A DNA stretch of 64,000 nucleotides, from the NCBI RefSeq assembly GCF_036826855.1, contig NZ_CP104578.1, positions 6,359,501 to 6,423,500 on the forward strand. Reading direction: 5' to 3'. Shown one piece after another: positions 48,279 through 58,200 of this stretch (positions are counted from its first letter, which is position 1; every line of letters starts with the position of its first letter). The translations under genes and the position numbers were made by a program. The notes under the pieces are model-generated. The model had not been told where the DNA came from. It did no database searches and saw nothing but the letters and a program-made list of their open reading frames with translations. Source of the stretch: Streptomyces sp. SJL17-4 (GTDB lineage: Bacteria; Actinomycetota; Actinomycetes; Streptomycetales; Streptomycetaceae).

Positions 48279-51200
48279 ATGCGTTCCGACGCCTGGTCGC
48301 CCATGGACGGTCGCCCTGCTCCGCAGGGGATGTACGACCCCCGTAACGAACACGACGCCTGTGGTGTCGGGTTCGTGGCCACCCTCACCGGTGTAGCCAG
48401 CCACGCGCTGGTCGAGCAGGCGCTGACCGTACTGCGCAACCTCGAACACCGAGGCGCCACCGGCTCCGAGCCCGACTCCGGTGACGGCGCCGGCATCCTG
48501 CTCCAGGTCCCGGACGCCTTCCTCCGCGAGGTCGCCGGATTCGAGCTCCCCGAGACCGGCGCGTACGCCGTCGGCATCGCCTTCCTCCCCGAGGACGGCA
48601 CCGACGAGACCGCCGCGAAGATCGAGGCGATCGCCGCCGACGAGGGCCTGAACGTCCTCGGCTGGCGTGAGGTCCCCGTCGCCCCCGAACTGCTCGGCGC
48701 CTCCGCCCGCTCCACCATGCCGGTCTTCCGCCAGCTCTTCGTCGCGGACGTGGCCGGCGACGCCACCGGCATCGCACTCGACCGCAAGGCCTTCGTCCTG
48801 CGCAAGCGCGCCGAGCGCGAGGCGGCGACGTACTTCCCGTCGCTCTCCGCCCGCACCATCGTCTACAAGGGCATGCTGACCACCGGCCAGCTCGAGCCCT
48901 TCTTCCCGGACCTGTCGGACCGCCGCTGCGCCACCGCCGTGGCCCTGGTCCACTCCCGGTTCTCCACCAACACCTTCCCGAGCTGGCCGCTGGCCCACCC
49001 GTACCGCTTCGTCGCCCACAACGGTGAGATCAACACCGTCAAGGGCAACCGGAACTGGATGACCGCCCGCGAGGCCCAGCTCGACTCCACCGTCTTCGGC
49101 GAGGGCTCGCTGGACCGGATCTTCCCGATCTGCACCCCGGACGCCTCCGACTCGGCCTCCTTCGACGAGGTCCTGGAGCTGCTCCACCTCGGCGGCCGCT
49201 CGCTCCCGCACGCCGTCCTGATGATGGTCCCGGAGGCGTGGGAGAACCACGAGACCATGGACCCGGCCCGCCGCGCCTTCTACCAGTACCACTCCACGAT
49301 GATGGAGCCCTGGGACGGCCCGGCCTGCGTCACCTTCACCGACGGCGTCCAGGTCGGCGCGGTCCTCGACCGCAACGGACTGCGCCCCGGCCGCTACTGG
49401 GTCACCGACGAGGGCCTCGTCGTCCTCTCCTCCGAGGTCGGCGTCCTCGACATCGACCCCGCCAAGGTCGTCCGCAAGGGCCGCCTCCAGCCCGGCAAGA
49501 TGTTCCTCGTCGACACCGCCGAGCACCGCATCGTCGAGGACGACGAGATCAAGGCCGCCCTCGCCGCCGAGAAGCCGTACGCGGAGTGGCTGGAGACCGG
49601 CGAGATCGAGCTCTCCGACCTCCCCGAGCGCGAGCACATCGTGCACACCCACGCCTCGGTCACCCGCCGCCAGCAGACCTTCGGCTACACCGAGGAAGAG
49701 CTCCGCGTCATCCTCGCCCCGATGGCCCGCACCGCCGGCGAGCCCCTCGGCTCCATGGGCACCGACTCGCCGATCGCGGCCCTGTCCGCCCGCCCGCGGC
49801 TGCTCTTCGACTACTTCACCCAGCTGTTCGCGCAGGTCACCAACCCGCCGCTGGACGCCATCCGCGAAGAGCTCGTGACCTCGCTGCGCTCCTCGCTCGG
49901 CCCCGGCAGCAACCTGCTGGAGCCCACCTCCTCGTCGTGCCGCAGCGTCACTCTGCCCTTCCCGGTGATCGACAACGATGAGCTGGCCAAGCTCATCCAC
50001 ATCAACGCCGACGGCGACATGCCCGGCATGAAGGCCGCGACCCTCTCCGGCCTCTACCGGGTCTCCGGCGGCGGCGAGGCCCTCGCCGCGCGCCTCGACG
50101 CCATCTGTGCCGAGGCCGACACCGCCATCGAGGGCGGCGCCCGCCTCATCGTGCTCTCCGACCGGCACTCCGACGCCGAGCACGCGCCGATCCCCTCGCT
50201 GCTGCTCACCGCGGCCGTCCACCACCACCTCATCCGCACCAAGCAGCGCACCAAGGTGGGTCTGCTCGTCGAGGCCGGTGACGTCCGCGAGGTCCACCAC
50301 GTCGCCCTGCTCATCGGCTACGGCGCCGCGGCGGTCAACCCGTACCTCGCCATGGAGTCCGTCGAGGACCTGGTCCGCGCCGGCACCTTCATCGAGGGCC
50401 TGGAGCCCGAGCAGGCCATCCGGAACCTGATCTACGCCCTCGGCAAGGGCGTCCTCAAGGTCATGTCCAAGATGGGCATCTCCACCGTCGCCTCCTACCG
50501 CGGCGCCCAGGTCTTCGAGGCCGTCGGCCTCGACGAGACCTTCGTCGCCACGTACTTCAACGGCACGGCCACCAAGATCGGCGGCGCCGGTCTCGACGTC
50601 GTCGCCAAGGAGGTCGCCGCCCGCCACGCCAAGGCGTACCCCGTCTCCGGCGTCCCCTCGGCGCACCGCCTCCTGGACATCGGCGGCGAGTACCAGTGGC
50701 GCCGCGAGGGCGAGCCGCACCTGTTCGACCCGGAGACCGTCTTCCGCCTGCAGCACGCCACGCGCAACAAGCGGTACGACATCTTCAAGCAGTACACGGA
50801 CCGGGTGAACGAGCAGTCCGAGCGCCTCATGACGCTCCGCGGCCTCTTCGGCTTCTCCTCGGGCCGGGAAGCGATCCCGATCGACGAGGTCGAGCCGGTC
50901 TCCGAGATCGTCAAGCGCTTCTCCACCGGCGCCATGTCGTACGGCTCCATCTCCCGCGAGGCGCACGAGACCCTCGCCATCGCCATGAACCAGCTGGGCG
51001 CCAAGTCCAACACCGGTGAGGGCGGCGAGGACCCGGACCGCCTCTACGACCCGGCGCGCCGCTCCGCGATCAAGCAGGTCGCCTCCGGCCGCTTCGGCGT
51101 CACCAGCGAGTACCTGGTCAACGCCGACGACATCCAGATCAAGATGGCCCAGGGCGCCAAGCCCGGCGAGGGCGGCCAGCTGCCCGGCCACAAGGTCTAC

Positions 51201-52844
51201 CCGTGGGTCGCCAAGACGCGTCACTCGACGCCCGGCGTCGGCCTCATCTCGCCGCCGCCGCACCACGACATCTACTCCATCGAGGACCTGGCTCAGCTGA
51301 TCCACGACCTCAAGAACGCCAACCCGGTCGCCCGCATCCACGTGAAGCTGGTCTCCGAGGTCGGCGTCGGCACGGTCGCCGCCGGTGTCTCCAAGGCCCA
51401 CGCGGACGTCGTCCTCATCTCCGGCCACGACGGCGGAACGGGCGCCTCCCCGCTCACCTCGCTGAAGCACGCGGGCGGCCCCTGGGAGCTCGGCCTCGCC
51501 GAGACCCAGCAGACCCTCCTCCTCAACGGCCTGCGCGACCGCATCGTCGTCCAGACCGACGGCCAGCTCAAGACCGGCCGCGACGTCGTCATCGCCGCCC
51601 TGCTCGGCGCCGAGGAGTTCGGTTTCGCGACCGCGCCGCTCGTCGTCTCCGGCTGCGTCATGATGCGCGTCTGCCACCTGGACACCTGCCCGGTCGGCAT
51701 CGCCACCCAGAACCCGGCCCTCCGCGACCGGTTCTCCGGCAAGGCCGAGTACGTCGTCAACTTCTTCGAGTTCATCGCCGAGGAGGTCCGCGAGCTCCTC
51801 GCCGAGCTGGGCTTCCGCAGCATCGAAGAGGCCGTCGGCCACGCCGAGCTGCTCGACACCAGCCGCGCCGTCACCCACTGGAAGGCGCAGGGTCTCGACC
51901 TGGAGCCGCTCTTCTACGTGCCGGAGCTGCCCGAGGGCGCGGTCCGCCACGCCCTGATCGAGCAGGACCACGGTCTGGAGAAGGCCCTCGACAACGAGCT
52001 GATCCAGCTCGCCGCCGAGGCCCTGAACGCCGCCTCCGCCGAGGAGGCCCAGCCGGTCCGCGCCCAGGTCGCCATCCGCAACATCAACCGCACGGTCGGC
52101 ACCATGCTCGGCCACCAGGTGACGAAGCGGTTCGGTGGCGCCGGCCTCCCGGCCGACACCATCGACATCACCTTCACCGGCTCCGCCGGCCAGTCGTTCG
52201 GCGCCTTCCTGCCGAGCGGTGTCACCCTCCGCCTGGAGGGCGACGCCAACGACTACGTCGGCAAGGGCCTCTCCGGCGGCCGCGTGATCGTCCGCCCCGA
52301 CCGGGGCGCCGACCACCTCGCCGAGTACTCCACGATCGCGGGCAACACGATCGGGTACGGCGCGACCGGCGGCGAACTGTTCCTCCGCGGCTGCACCGGC
52401 GAGCGCTTCTGCGTCCGCAACTCCGGCGCCCTGGTCGTCTCGGAGGGCGTGGGCGACCACGGCTGCGAGTACATGACCGGCGGTACGGCGGTCGTCCTCG
52501 GCGAGACCGGACGCAACTTCGCGGCCGGCATGTCGGGCGGTGTCGCCTACGTCGTCGACCTCGACCGGGACAACGTCAACTCCGGCAACCTGGGCGCGAT
52601 CGAGGCCCTGTCGGACACCGACAAGGCATGGCTGCACGACGTCGTGCGCCGCCACCACGAGGAGACCGGCTCCACGGTCGCCGAGAAGCTCCTTGCCGAC
52701 TGGGCCGTGAACGCGGACCGGTTCAGCAAGATCATCCCCACCACGTACAAGGCAGTGCTCGCCGCCAAGGACGCCGCTGAGCTCGCCGGTCTCTCCGAGG
52801 CCGAGACCACCGAGAAGATGATGGAGGCGGCGACCCATGGCTGA
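48279..52844 (+). CDS. gltB: glutamate synthase (NADPH) large subunit
   Basis: This 1,521-residue protein starts at ATG 48279 (GGGAGAG upstream), the usual size for GltB. It transfers glutamine amide to 2-oxoglutarate. The class II amidotransferase nucleophile is Cys28 ([10 protein letters not shown]), exposed after loss of a short propeptide. The FMN barrel has [22 protein letters not shown], and the 3Fe-4S ligands are in [18 protein letters not shown]. The C-terminal beta-helix region has [21 protein letters not shown]. It overlaps gltD by eight bases. A GlnR-like box upstream suggests nitrogen regulation. Confidence 0.97.
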   Translation: MRSDAWSPMDGRPAPQGMYDPRNEHDACGVGFVATLTGVASHALVEQALTVLRNLEHRGATGSEPDSGDGAGILLQVPDAFLREVAGFELPETGAYAVGIAFLPEDGTDETAAKIEAIAADEGLNVLGWREVPVAPELLGASARSTMPVFRQLFVADVAGDATGIALDRKAFVLRKRAEREAATYFPSLSARTIVYKGMLTTGQLEPFFPDLSDRRCATAVALVHSRFSTNTFPSWPLAHPYRFVAHNGEINTVKGNRNWMTAREAQLDSTVFGEGSLDRIFPICTPDASDSASFDEVLELLHLGGRSLPHAVLMMVPEAWENHETMDPARRAFYQYHSTMMEPWDGPACVTFTDGVQVGAVLDRNGLRPGRYWVTDEGLVVLSSEVGVLDIDPAKVVRKGRLQPGKMFLVDTAEHRIVEDDEIKAALAAEKPYAEWLETGEIELSDLPEREHIVHTHASVTRRQQTFGYTEEELRVILAPMARTAGEPLGSMGTDSPIAALSARPRLLFDYFTQLFAQVTNPPLDAIREELVTSLRSSLGPGSNLLEPTSSSCRSVTLPFPVIDNDELAKLIHINADGDMPGMKAATLSGLYRVSGGGEALAARLDAICAEADTAIEGGARLIVLSDRHSDAEHAPIPSLLLTAAVHHHLIRTKQRTKVGLLVEAGDVREVHHVALLIGYGAAAVNPYLAMESVEDLVRAGTFIEGLEPEQAIRNLIYALGKGVLKVMSKMGISTVASYRGAQVFEAVGLDETFVATYFNGTATKIGGAGLDVVAKEVAARHAKAYPVSGVPSAHRLLDIGGEYQWRREGEPHLFDPETVFRLQHATRNKRYDIFKQYTDRVNEQSERLMTLRGLFGFSSGREAIPIDEVEPVSEIVKRFSTGAMSYGSISREAHETLAIAMNQLGAKSNTGEGGEDPDRLYDPARRSAIKQVASGRFGVTSEYLVNADDIQIKMAQGAKPGEGGQLPGHKVYPWVAKTRHSTPGVGLISPPPHHDIYSIEDLAQLIHDLKNANPVARIHVKLVSEVGVGTVAAGVSKAHADVVLISGHDGGTGASPLTSLKHAGGPWELGLAETQQTLLLNGLRDRIVVQTDGQLKTGRDVVIAALLGAEEFGFATAPLVVSGCVMMRVCHLDTCPVGIATQNPALRDRFSGKAEYVVNFFEFIAEEVRELLAELGFRSIEEAVGHAELLDTSRAVTHWKAQGLDLEPLFYVPELPEGAVRHALIEQDHGLEKALDNELIQLAAEALNAASAEEAQPVRAQVAIRNINRTVGTMLGHQVTKRFGGAGLPADTIDITFTGSAGQSFGAFLPSGVTLRLEGDANDYVGKGLSGGRVIVRPDRGADHLAEYSTIAGNTIGYGATGGELFLRGCTGERFCVRNSGALVVSEGVGDHGCEYMTGGTAVVLGETGRNFAAGMSGGVAYVVDLDRDNVNSGNLGAIEALSDTDKAWLHDVVRRHHEETGSTVAEKLLADWAVNADRFSKIIPTTYKAVLAAKDAAELAGLSEAETTEKMMEAATHG

Positions 52845-54297
52845 CCCCAAGGGCTTCCTGACCACCGGTCGCGAGGTCGCCAAGACCCGCCCCGTGGGCG
52901 AGCGCGTCAGGGACTGGAACGAGGTCTACGTCCCCGGCTCCCTGCTGCCGATCATCAGCAAGCAGGCCGGCCGCTGCATGGACTGCGGCATCCCGTTCTG
53001 CCACAACGGCTGTCCCCTCGGGAACCTGATCCCCGAGTGGAACGACTACGCCTACCGCGAGGACTGGTCGGCGGCGCAGGAGCGCCTGCACGCCACCAAC
53101 AACTTCCCGGAGTTCACCGGCCGCCTGTGCCCGGCTCCGTGCGAGTCGGCGTGCGTGCTCGGCATCAACCAGCCGGCCGTCACCATCAAGAACGTCGAAG
53201 TCTCCATCATCGACAAGGCGTGGGACGCCAACGACGTCAAGCCGCAGGCGCCCGACCGCCTCTCCGGCAAGACCGTCGCCGTCATCGGCTCGGGCCCGGC
53301 GGGTCTCGCCGCCGCCCAGCAGCTGACCCGGGCCGGCCACACCGTCGCCGTCTACGAGCGCGCGGACCGCATCGGTGGACTCCTCCGGTACGGCATCCCC
53401 GAGTTCAAGATGGAGAAGCGCCACATCAACCGCCGCATCGAGCAGATGCGCGCGGAAGGCACCAAGTTCCGCACGGGCGTCGAGATCGGCCGCGACATGC
53501 CGGCGACGGCGCTCCGCAACCGGTACGACGCGGTCGTCATCGCCGCCGGCGCCACCACCGCCCGTGACCTGCCCGTCCCGGGCCGCGAGCTGGCAGGCAT
53601 CCACCAGGCGATGGAGTACCTGCCGCTGGCGAACAAGGTCGTCGAGGGTGACTTCGTCGCCCCGCCGATCACCGCCGAGGGCAAGCACGTCGTCGTCATC
53701 GGCGGCGGCGACACCGGCGCCGACTGCGTCGGTACGGCCCACCGCCAGGGCGCGGCCTCGGTCACGCAGCTGGAGATCATGCCCCGACCGGGCGAGGAGC
53801 GGAACCCGGGTCAGCCCTGGCCGACCTTCCCCATGCTGTACAAGGTCACCTCCGCGCACGAGGAGGGCGGCGAGCGGGTCTACTCCGTCTCCACCACCCA
53901 CTTCGAGGGCGACGAGGACGGCAACGTCCAGTTCCTCCACCTCGTCGAGGTCGAGTTCGTCGAGGGCAAGCTGACCCAGAAGCCGGGCACGGAGCGCAGG
54001 ATCCCCGCCCAGCTGGTCACGCTCGCGATGGGCTTCACCGGCACGGACGTGGAGAACGGTCTGGTCGCCCAGTTTGGTCTGGACCTCGACGAGCGGGGTA
54101 ACATCGCCCGAGACGCGGACTTCGCCACCAATGTCGATGGCGTGTACGTCGCCGGCGACGCGGGTCGCGGCCAGTCCCTCATCGTGTGGGCCATCGCCGA
54201 GGGCCGCTCGGCCGCCCGTGGCGTGGACCGCTACCTGACCGGCGCCAGCTCCCTGCCAGCCCCGATCCGCCCGACGGACCGTTCGCTGATGGTCTGA
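52837..54297 (+). CDS. gltD: glutamate synthase small subunit
   Basis: This 486-residue protein starts at ATG 52837, overlapping gltB. It passes electrons from NADPH through FAD and two 4Fe-4S clusters to GltB. Cluster cysteines are in [19 protein letters not shown] and [13 protein letters not shown]. The FAD site is [17 protein letters not shown], the NADPH site [17 protein letters not shown], and the late FAD motif is [18 protein letters not shown]. Complete and of normal length. Confidence 0.97.
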   Translation: MADPKGFLTTGREVAKTRPVGERVRDWNEVYVPGSLLPIISKQAGRCMDCGIPFCHNGCPLGNLIPEWNDYAYREDWSAAQERLHATNNFPEFTGRLCPAPCESACVLGINQPAVTIKNVEVSIIDKAWDANDVKPQAPDRLSGKTVAVIGSGPAGLAAAQQLTRAGHTVAVYERADRIGGLLRYGIPEFKMEKRHINRRIEQMRAEGTKFRTGVEIGRDMPATALRNRYDAVVIAAGATTARDLPVPGRELAGIHQAMEYLPLANKVVEGDFVAPPITAEGKHVVVIGGGDTGADCVGTAHRQGAASVTQLEIMPRPGEERNPGQPWPTFPMLYKVTSAHEEGGERVYSVSTTHFEGDEDGNVQFLHLVEVEFVEGKLTQKPGTERRIPAQLVTLAMGFTGTDVENGLVAQFGLDLDERGNIARDADFATNVDGVYVAGDAGRGQSLIVWAIAEGRSAARGVDRYLTGASSLPAPIRPTDRSLMV

Positions 54298-54444
54298 TCC
54301 GACCGGATCACCCCACAAACGTCCCGTACAACGACGTACGGAACTGAGCGCGGCGCCCCCCGAATGTCCCCGACCGGACGACTGGGAGGGCGCCGATGCG
54401 CGTCCGGATGTGGGCGGGGCTGGTCAGCTCGGCTCCCCCGGTCC

Positions 54445-54900
54445 TCAGCCGACCGGGCCCGGGAAGATCCAGGTGATCAGGGAGGCGGCCGAGACGGCGA
54501 GGACGCCGACGAGGCCCATCCAGCGGGCGATGCCGGTCGTGCGGACGACGGACTTGGCCCGTTTCTTCTCGTACGTCAGCAGGTACTTCGCGTCGGTGAG
54601 CACTTTCTGGCCCGGCCGCTCGTGCACGGCCGTGACCAGCATCCAGGAGGCCGCGAGGAGGAGCAGGAACCCTCCGGCGAGCAGGCCGATCACCCACCAC
54701 CTCGGGCCGGTGGTCATCTTGCTCAGGTTCTCCTGCCCCTTGAGCACGAAGATCACGGTGAGCAGCCCGGTGAGTGTGGTGAGGAAGTTCCGGTAGCCCT
54801 CGGCCTGCTGGAGCGCCGCCCGCAGTTGCTCGGGTGGGGCCGCCATCGCCCGTACCCGCAGGCCTGCCTTCCACAGCTCGTCCTCGGTGAAGTCACTCAC
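54445..54900 (-). CDS. small three-helix membrane protein of the caspase/HSP90 operon
   Basis: This 151-residue protein starts at GTG 54900, overlapping the preceding stop (GTGA). A soluble N-terminal 36 residues (TEDELWKAGLRVRAM, then a helix) precede three membrane segments (about 38-55, 68-91 and 127-146). A basic stretch, KKRAKSVVR, lies between helices two and three. No homologue is recognised. As the last gene of a module with a caspase/HSP90 protein, it could be a membrane-damaging effector or a membrane anchor; this is inference. Confidence 0.7.
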   Translation of the reverse strand: MSDFTEDELWKAGLRVRAMAAPPEQLRAALQQAEGYRNFLTTLTGLLTVIFVLKGQENLSKMTTGPRWWVIGLLAGGFLLLLAASWMLVTAVHERPGQKVLTDAKYLLTYEKKRAKSVVRTTGIARWMGLVGVLAVSAASLITWIFPGPVG

Positions 54901-55226
54901 AGGGAGAGTCCCCCTGGGGGAAGGGCGATGTAGAACGAGGCTCCGCAGCCGTCCGGGACCCCGTCGGGCCGGTCCAGGTGCCAGGTCGTGCACTCGCACA
55001 TGGCGTACCTCGGCTCACCGGAGGCCACGAGGTTCCTCAGGGGCTTGGAGGGGCCCTTGGCGACGAACTGGACCCCCGTGATGACCCTCGTGGTCACGCA
55101 CTGGCACTGGGGGCACTCGCCGACGGCCTGAACGCCGTCGCCGTCGCTCCGGACCTCCCAGAGGAAGGTGGTGAGGGGCTGGGTGAGCGGGAAGGGCCGG
55201 CGGTTCCAGGTGGTGGTGGAGCTCAT
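54897..55226 (-). CDS. Cys-rich small protein (109 residues), possible zinc binder
   Basis: ATG 55226 overlaps the stop of the caspase/HSP90 gene, and its own stop overlaps the membrane-protein GTG. Cysteines at about 38, 41, 43, 77, 79 and 94 (ECPQCQCV, MCECTTW, DGCGASF) suggest a zinc-ribbon-like fold. No family is recognised. Its fixed place between the large protein and the membrane protein suggests it links them or is a sensor piece; function unknown. Confidence 0.68.
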   Translation of the reverse strand: MSSTTTWNRRPFPLTQPLTTFLWEVRSDGDGVQAVGECPQCQCVTTRVITGVQFVAKGPSKPLRNLVASGEPRYAMCECTTWHLDRPDGVPDGCGASFYIALPPGGLSL

Positions 55227-58200
55227 GACTGCGGTCCTCCGGGGGCGGGAACGACGAGCGAGAACAGTCGGGCGTAGCGGCGGAGGATGTCACGGACGTC
55301 GTCCTCGGACTGCTCCGTCTCCTCGGCACAGAGAACGACGTGCTCGTCGGTGACGGTTCCCGTCACGGCGGGTGCACGGCCGGTCAACTGCTCGGTGAGG
55401 ACGATGACATCACGCCAGCCGGGCACGATCTCCCGTTCTTCGTCCTGCGGTTCGGGCGTGATGACCTTGAGGCCGAGGCTCGTGAAGGGTGCGTACCGGT
55501 CGTACGTCTTCCCGAGCGTCCAGCCGAACCGGCCTGCCACGAGGACGAGTTCGAGTGCGCCGAGAACTCCGGGGCCGAGCAGGCTGGCATCGAACGCGGC
55601 GAGGTCGAAGTCGTTCGGCTCCAAGCCCGCGAGGGCGTCGGTGATCGTGCCGGGGACCGGGGGACCGCCGAGGCAGCGGTAGGTGCCGAGGATGTCGGCG
55701 GCGTGGCGCAGGGTGCCGCCGCGGCGGGTCATGGCGAGTGAGAGGAGGTCCTGGACCTCCAGGCACTCCCGGAAGGACTGCACGTGCTCGGTGGTGTGGA
55801 GCAGGTGGACCACCTCGGCGTACACGGGTGTCAGGGAGCGGGCCTCCTCCGGGACGTCCGGGAGCCGGAGCGGAAGCAGGGGTCCGTCCAGCCTGGCCAG
55901 CGCTACTTCGGCAACCGCGTCACCCAGGGTGGTGCGGTCGGCGGCCGCGAACTTCAGGAAGAGGGGGACGCCGAGGTCGCAGGCGTCGAACCCTCGTTGG
56001 TCCACGTCCTGCGACCATCTGCTGAGCCCGAATTCCAGCAGGCTGACGAGGGCGGGCGGCAGCTGCTTGAACTGGTCCACCAGTGTGTCGACGGGATCTG
56101 CCAGGCACCCGCACGCGTCCAGGAGGACGAGCTCCCGGCGCAGTTCCTCCAGGGAGGGGCGGCGGGGGGATTGGTATGCCTGGAGGAGCAGGCGCCAACT
56201 GGGGTGCGTGGCCCGGGTTCCGGGCTCCGTGCGAGGCGAGTTGTCGGCTGCCTGCACTGTCCACCCTGCCGGGATCCATTCCTGGCACTCCTCGGGCACC
56301 TCCGGAGCGGACACACCGGTGGCCGACGCGATGTGGGCGACCTTCCGGGCCACCTCGCCGAGCGGCTGACTCAGGCTGAGACTGCGCTCCATGAGCTGCG
56401 CCATGGTCAGACGTCCGGCAGGGAGCCATGGGTACCTGCCGTCGATGTCGCGCGACATCAGCCTCTGCTCGAAGGCGGTGAGTGCGGGATGGTTGAGAGT
56501 CTCCTCGCGCACGGCTTCGGTGTGGCGGAGGCCCAGCGGCCTCAGGGCGGTGATCCGCTCGGCGAGCCGTCGCCGCTGTTCGGGCAGCTGCGCGTACATC
56601 AGCAGATCGATGGGATGTACGTCGCGCCGTCGGCCCTCGTTCCAGGAACCGGGGGACGCGCGGAGGAACTCGGCCTCGGCCTCCACGAATTTGACCGTCA
56701 GATCGACGGAGGCCAGGGCATCCGGATCCGGGATCTCGAAGCCGAGGCGCAGGAGCTCGTTCAGATCGTCCAGGAGGCGGGACGGAGCCACGCCATGGTG
56801 GGCGGCCACGGCCAGGAGAGGGACGTGAGCGGCTGGGCGTTCGTTGGGTGCAGCCACCCGCGCCGCGGCTTCGTAGGCCTCACAGAGATCCGCCATCTCT
56901 TCGGTGGGCGTGCCCGCCGCACGCAGATCCGCGATGCTCCGCGCGGCCGGGACCCGGGCGCCCGCGATCGCGTACCGCCGCAAGGCCTGGACGCTCCTGG
57001 CCAGTGGGATGTCCGCGCGCAGAGCGACCTTCACGGGCAGCGACCACCCGCCGTCGAAGAGGCGGGAGGACGTCAGGAGCGCGTCCAGGCCGATCGGCAC
57101 GGGATAGCGGTCGGGTGCGAACGGAGGCTCACCGGGGGCCGACGCCCCCAACGCTGTCATACGCCACCTTCTGAGGACCTTGGCCTCGGCCCGCTCGTCG
57201 TGTGGCACCACCTCGTGGCCCGTCCACTGCCGCAGCTGGCTGAAGTCCATCCCCAGAACGCCCGTGCGGCGCAGCGGCAGGCGGGTGGTGGGAAACTGGA
57301 AATCGACGACTTCCGAGTCCACGAGGCCGGTCACCAGGGGCGACAGATGGTCGAAGAGCTCGACGACGAGCTGCGGTTCGTCGTCCGCGAGCTCCCACAG
57401 CCATGGCAGCAGGACCTCGTCGAGTTCCCTCGCCGCGACCGGGACCGCGCCGAGCAGCTCCTCCATCACCTTCTTCGTGTCGTAGAAGACCAGTGAGTTC
57501 CGGTTGACGCTCGGCTCCGGCCGGTGTCTCTCCCGGAGGTTGAACACGTACCCGTGGACCTTGGGAGCGTCCTCCACGACGATGCCGTCGAGCAGCAGCT
57601 GTCCGGGGCCCTGGACGATCCAGCTGTCCTCGCTCGCCGCCGTGGCGGCCTTCCCGTGCCAGTTCGCGGTGCGGTCCGAGGGGGCGTGCAGTACGCCCGG
57701 CTCCCAGAACTCCTGGTCGATCAGATTGCCGTCCCGACCTCGCTCCAGCGCCGTCACCCGGAATTCGCTCACCCACAGCAGGCGCCGCAGGGTGGCCACC
57801 ACCGACGGCGGGCCCTCCTCGCCCTCTTCCTGGTTCAGGTACAGCCGCACCACCGTGCCCCCTTGCCCCGGTGGGCCGTCCGTCGGGCCGATCTGGAGCA
57901 GACCGGAGCCCGACTGGACGGTGGCCCGGAGCGGCGAGGCCGGGCGGGACGGGTAGCCGTACTCGTCGGTCGCCTCGGTGTGGACGGTGACCTCGTCGGC
58001 GAGCATGAAGTAGCTGAACACGCCGATGCCGAAACGGCTGTTGAGAGGGATCGGCGGCATACCGACCCGCCGCCAGTTGCGCCGCTCCTGCACGTAGTCG
58101 GGGTCCTGCGCGTACCGCTTGCCCGCGCGGGCGAACATGGAGGTGAGTTTCTCCCGGCTCATGCCGGAGCCCTCGTCGCGGCACTCGATGTACGGACGGT

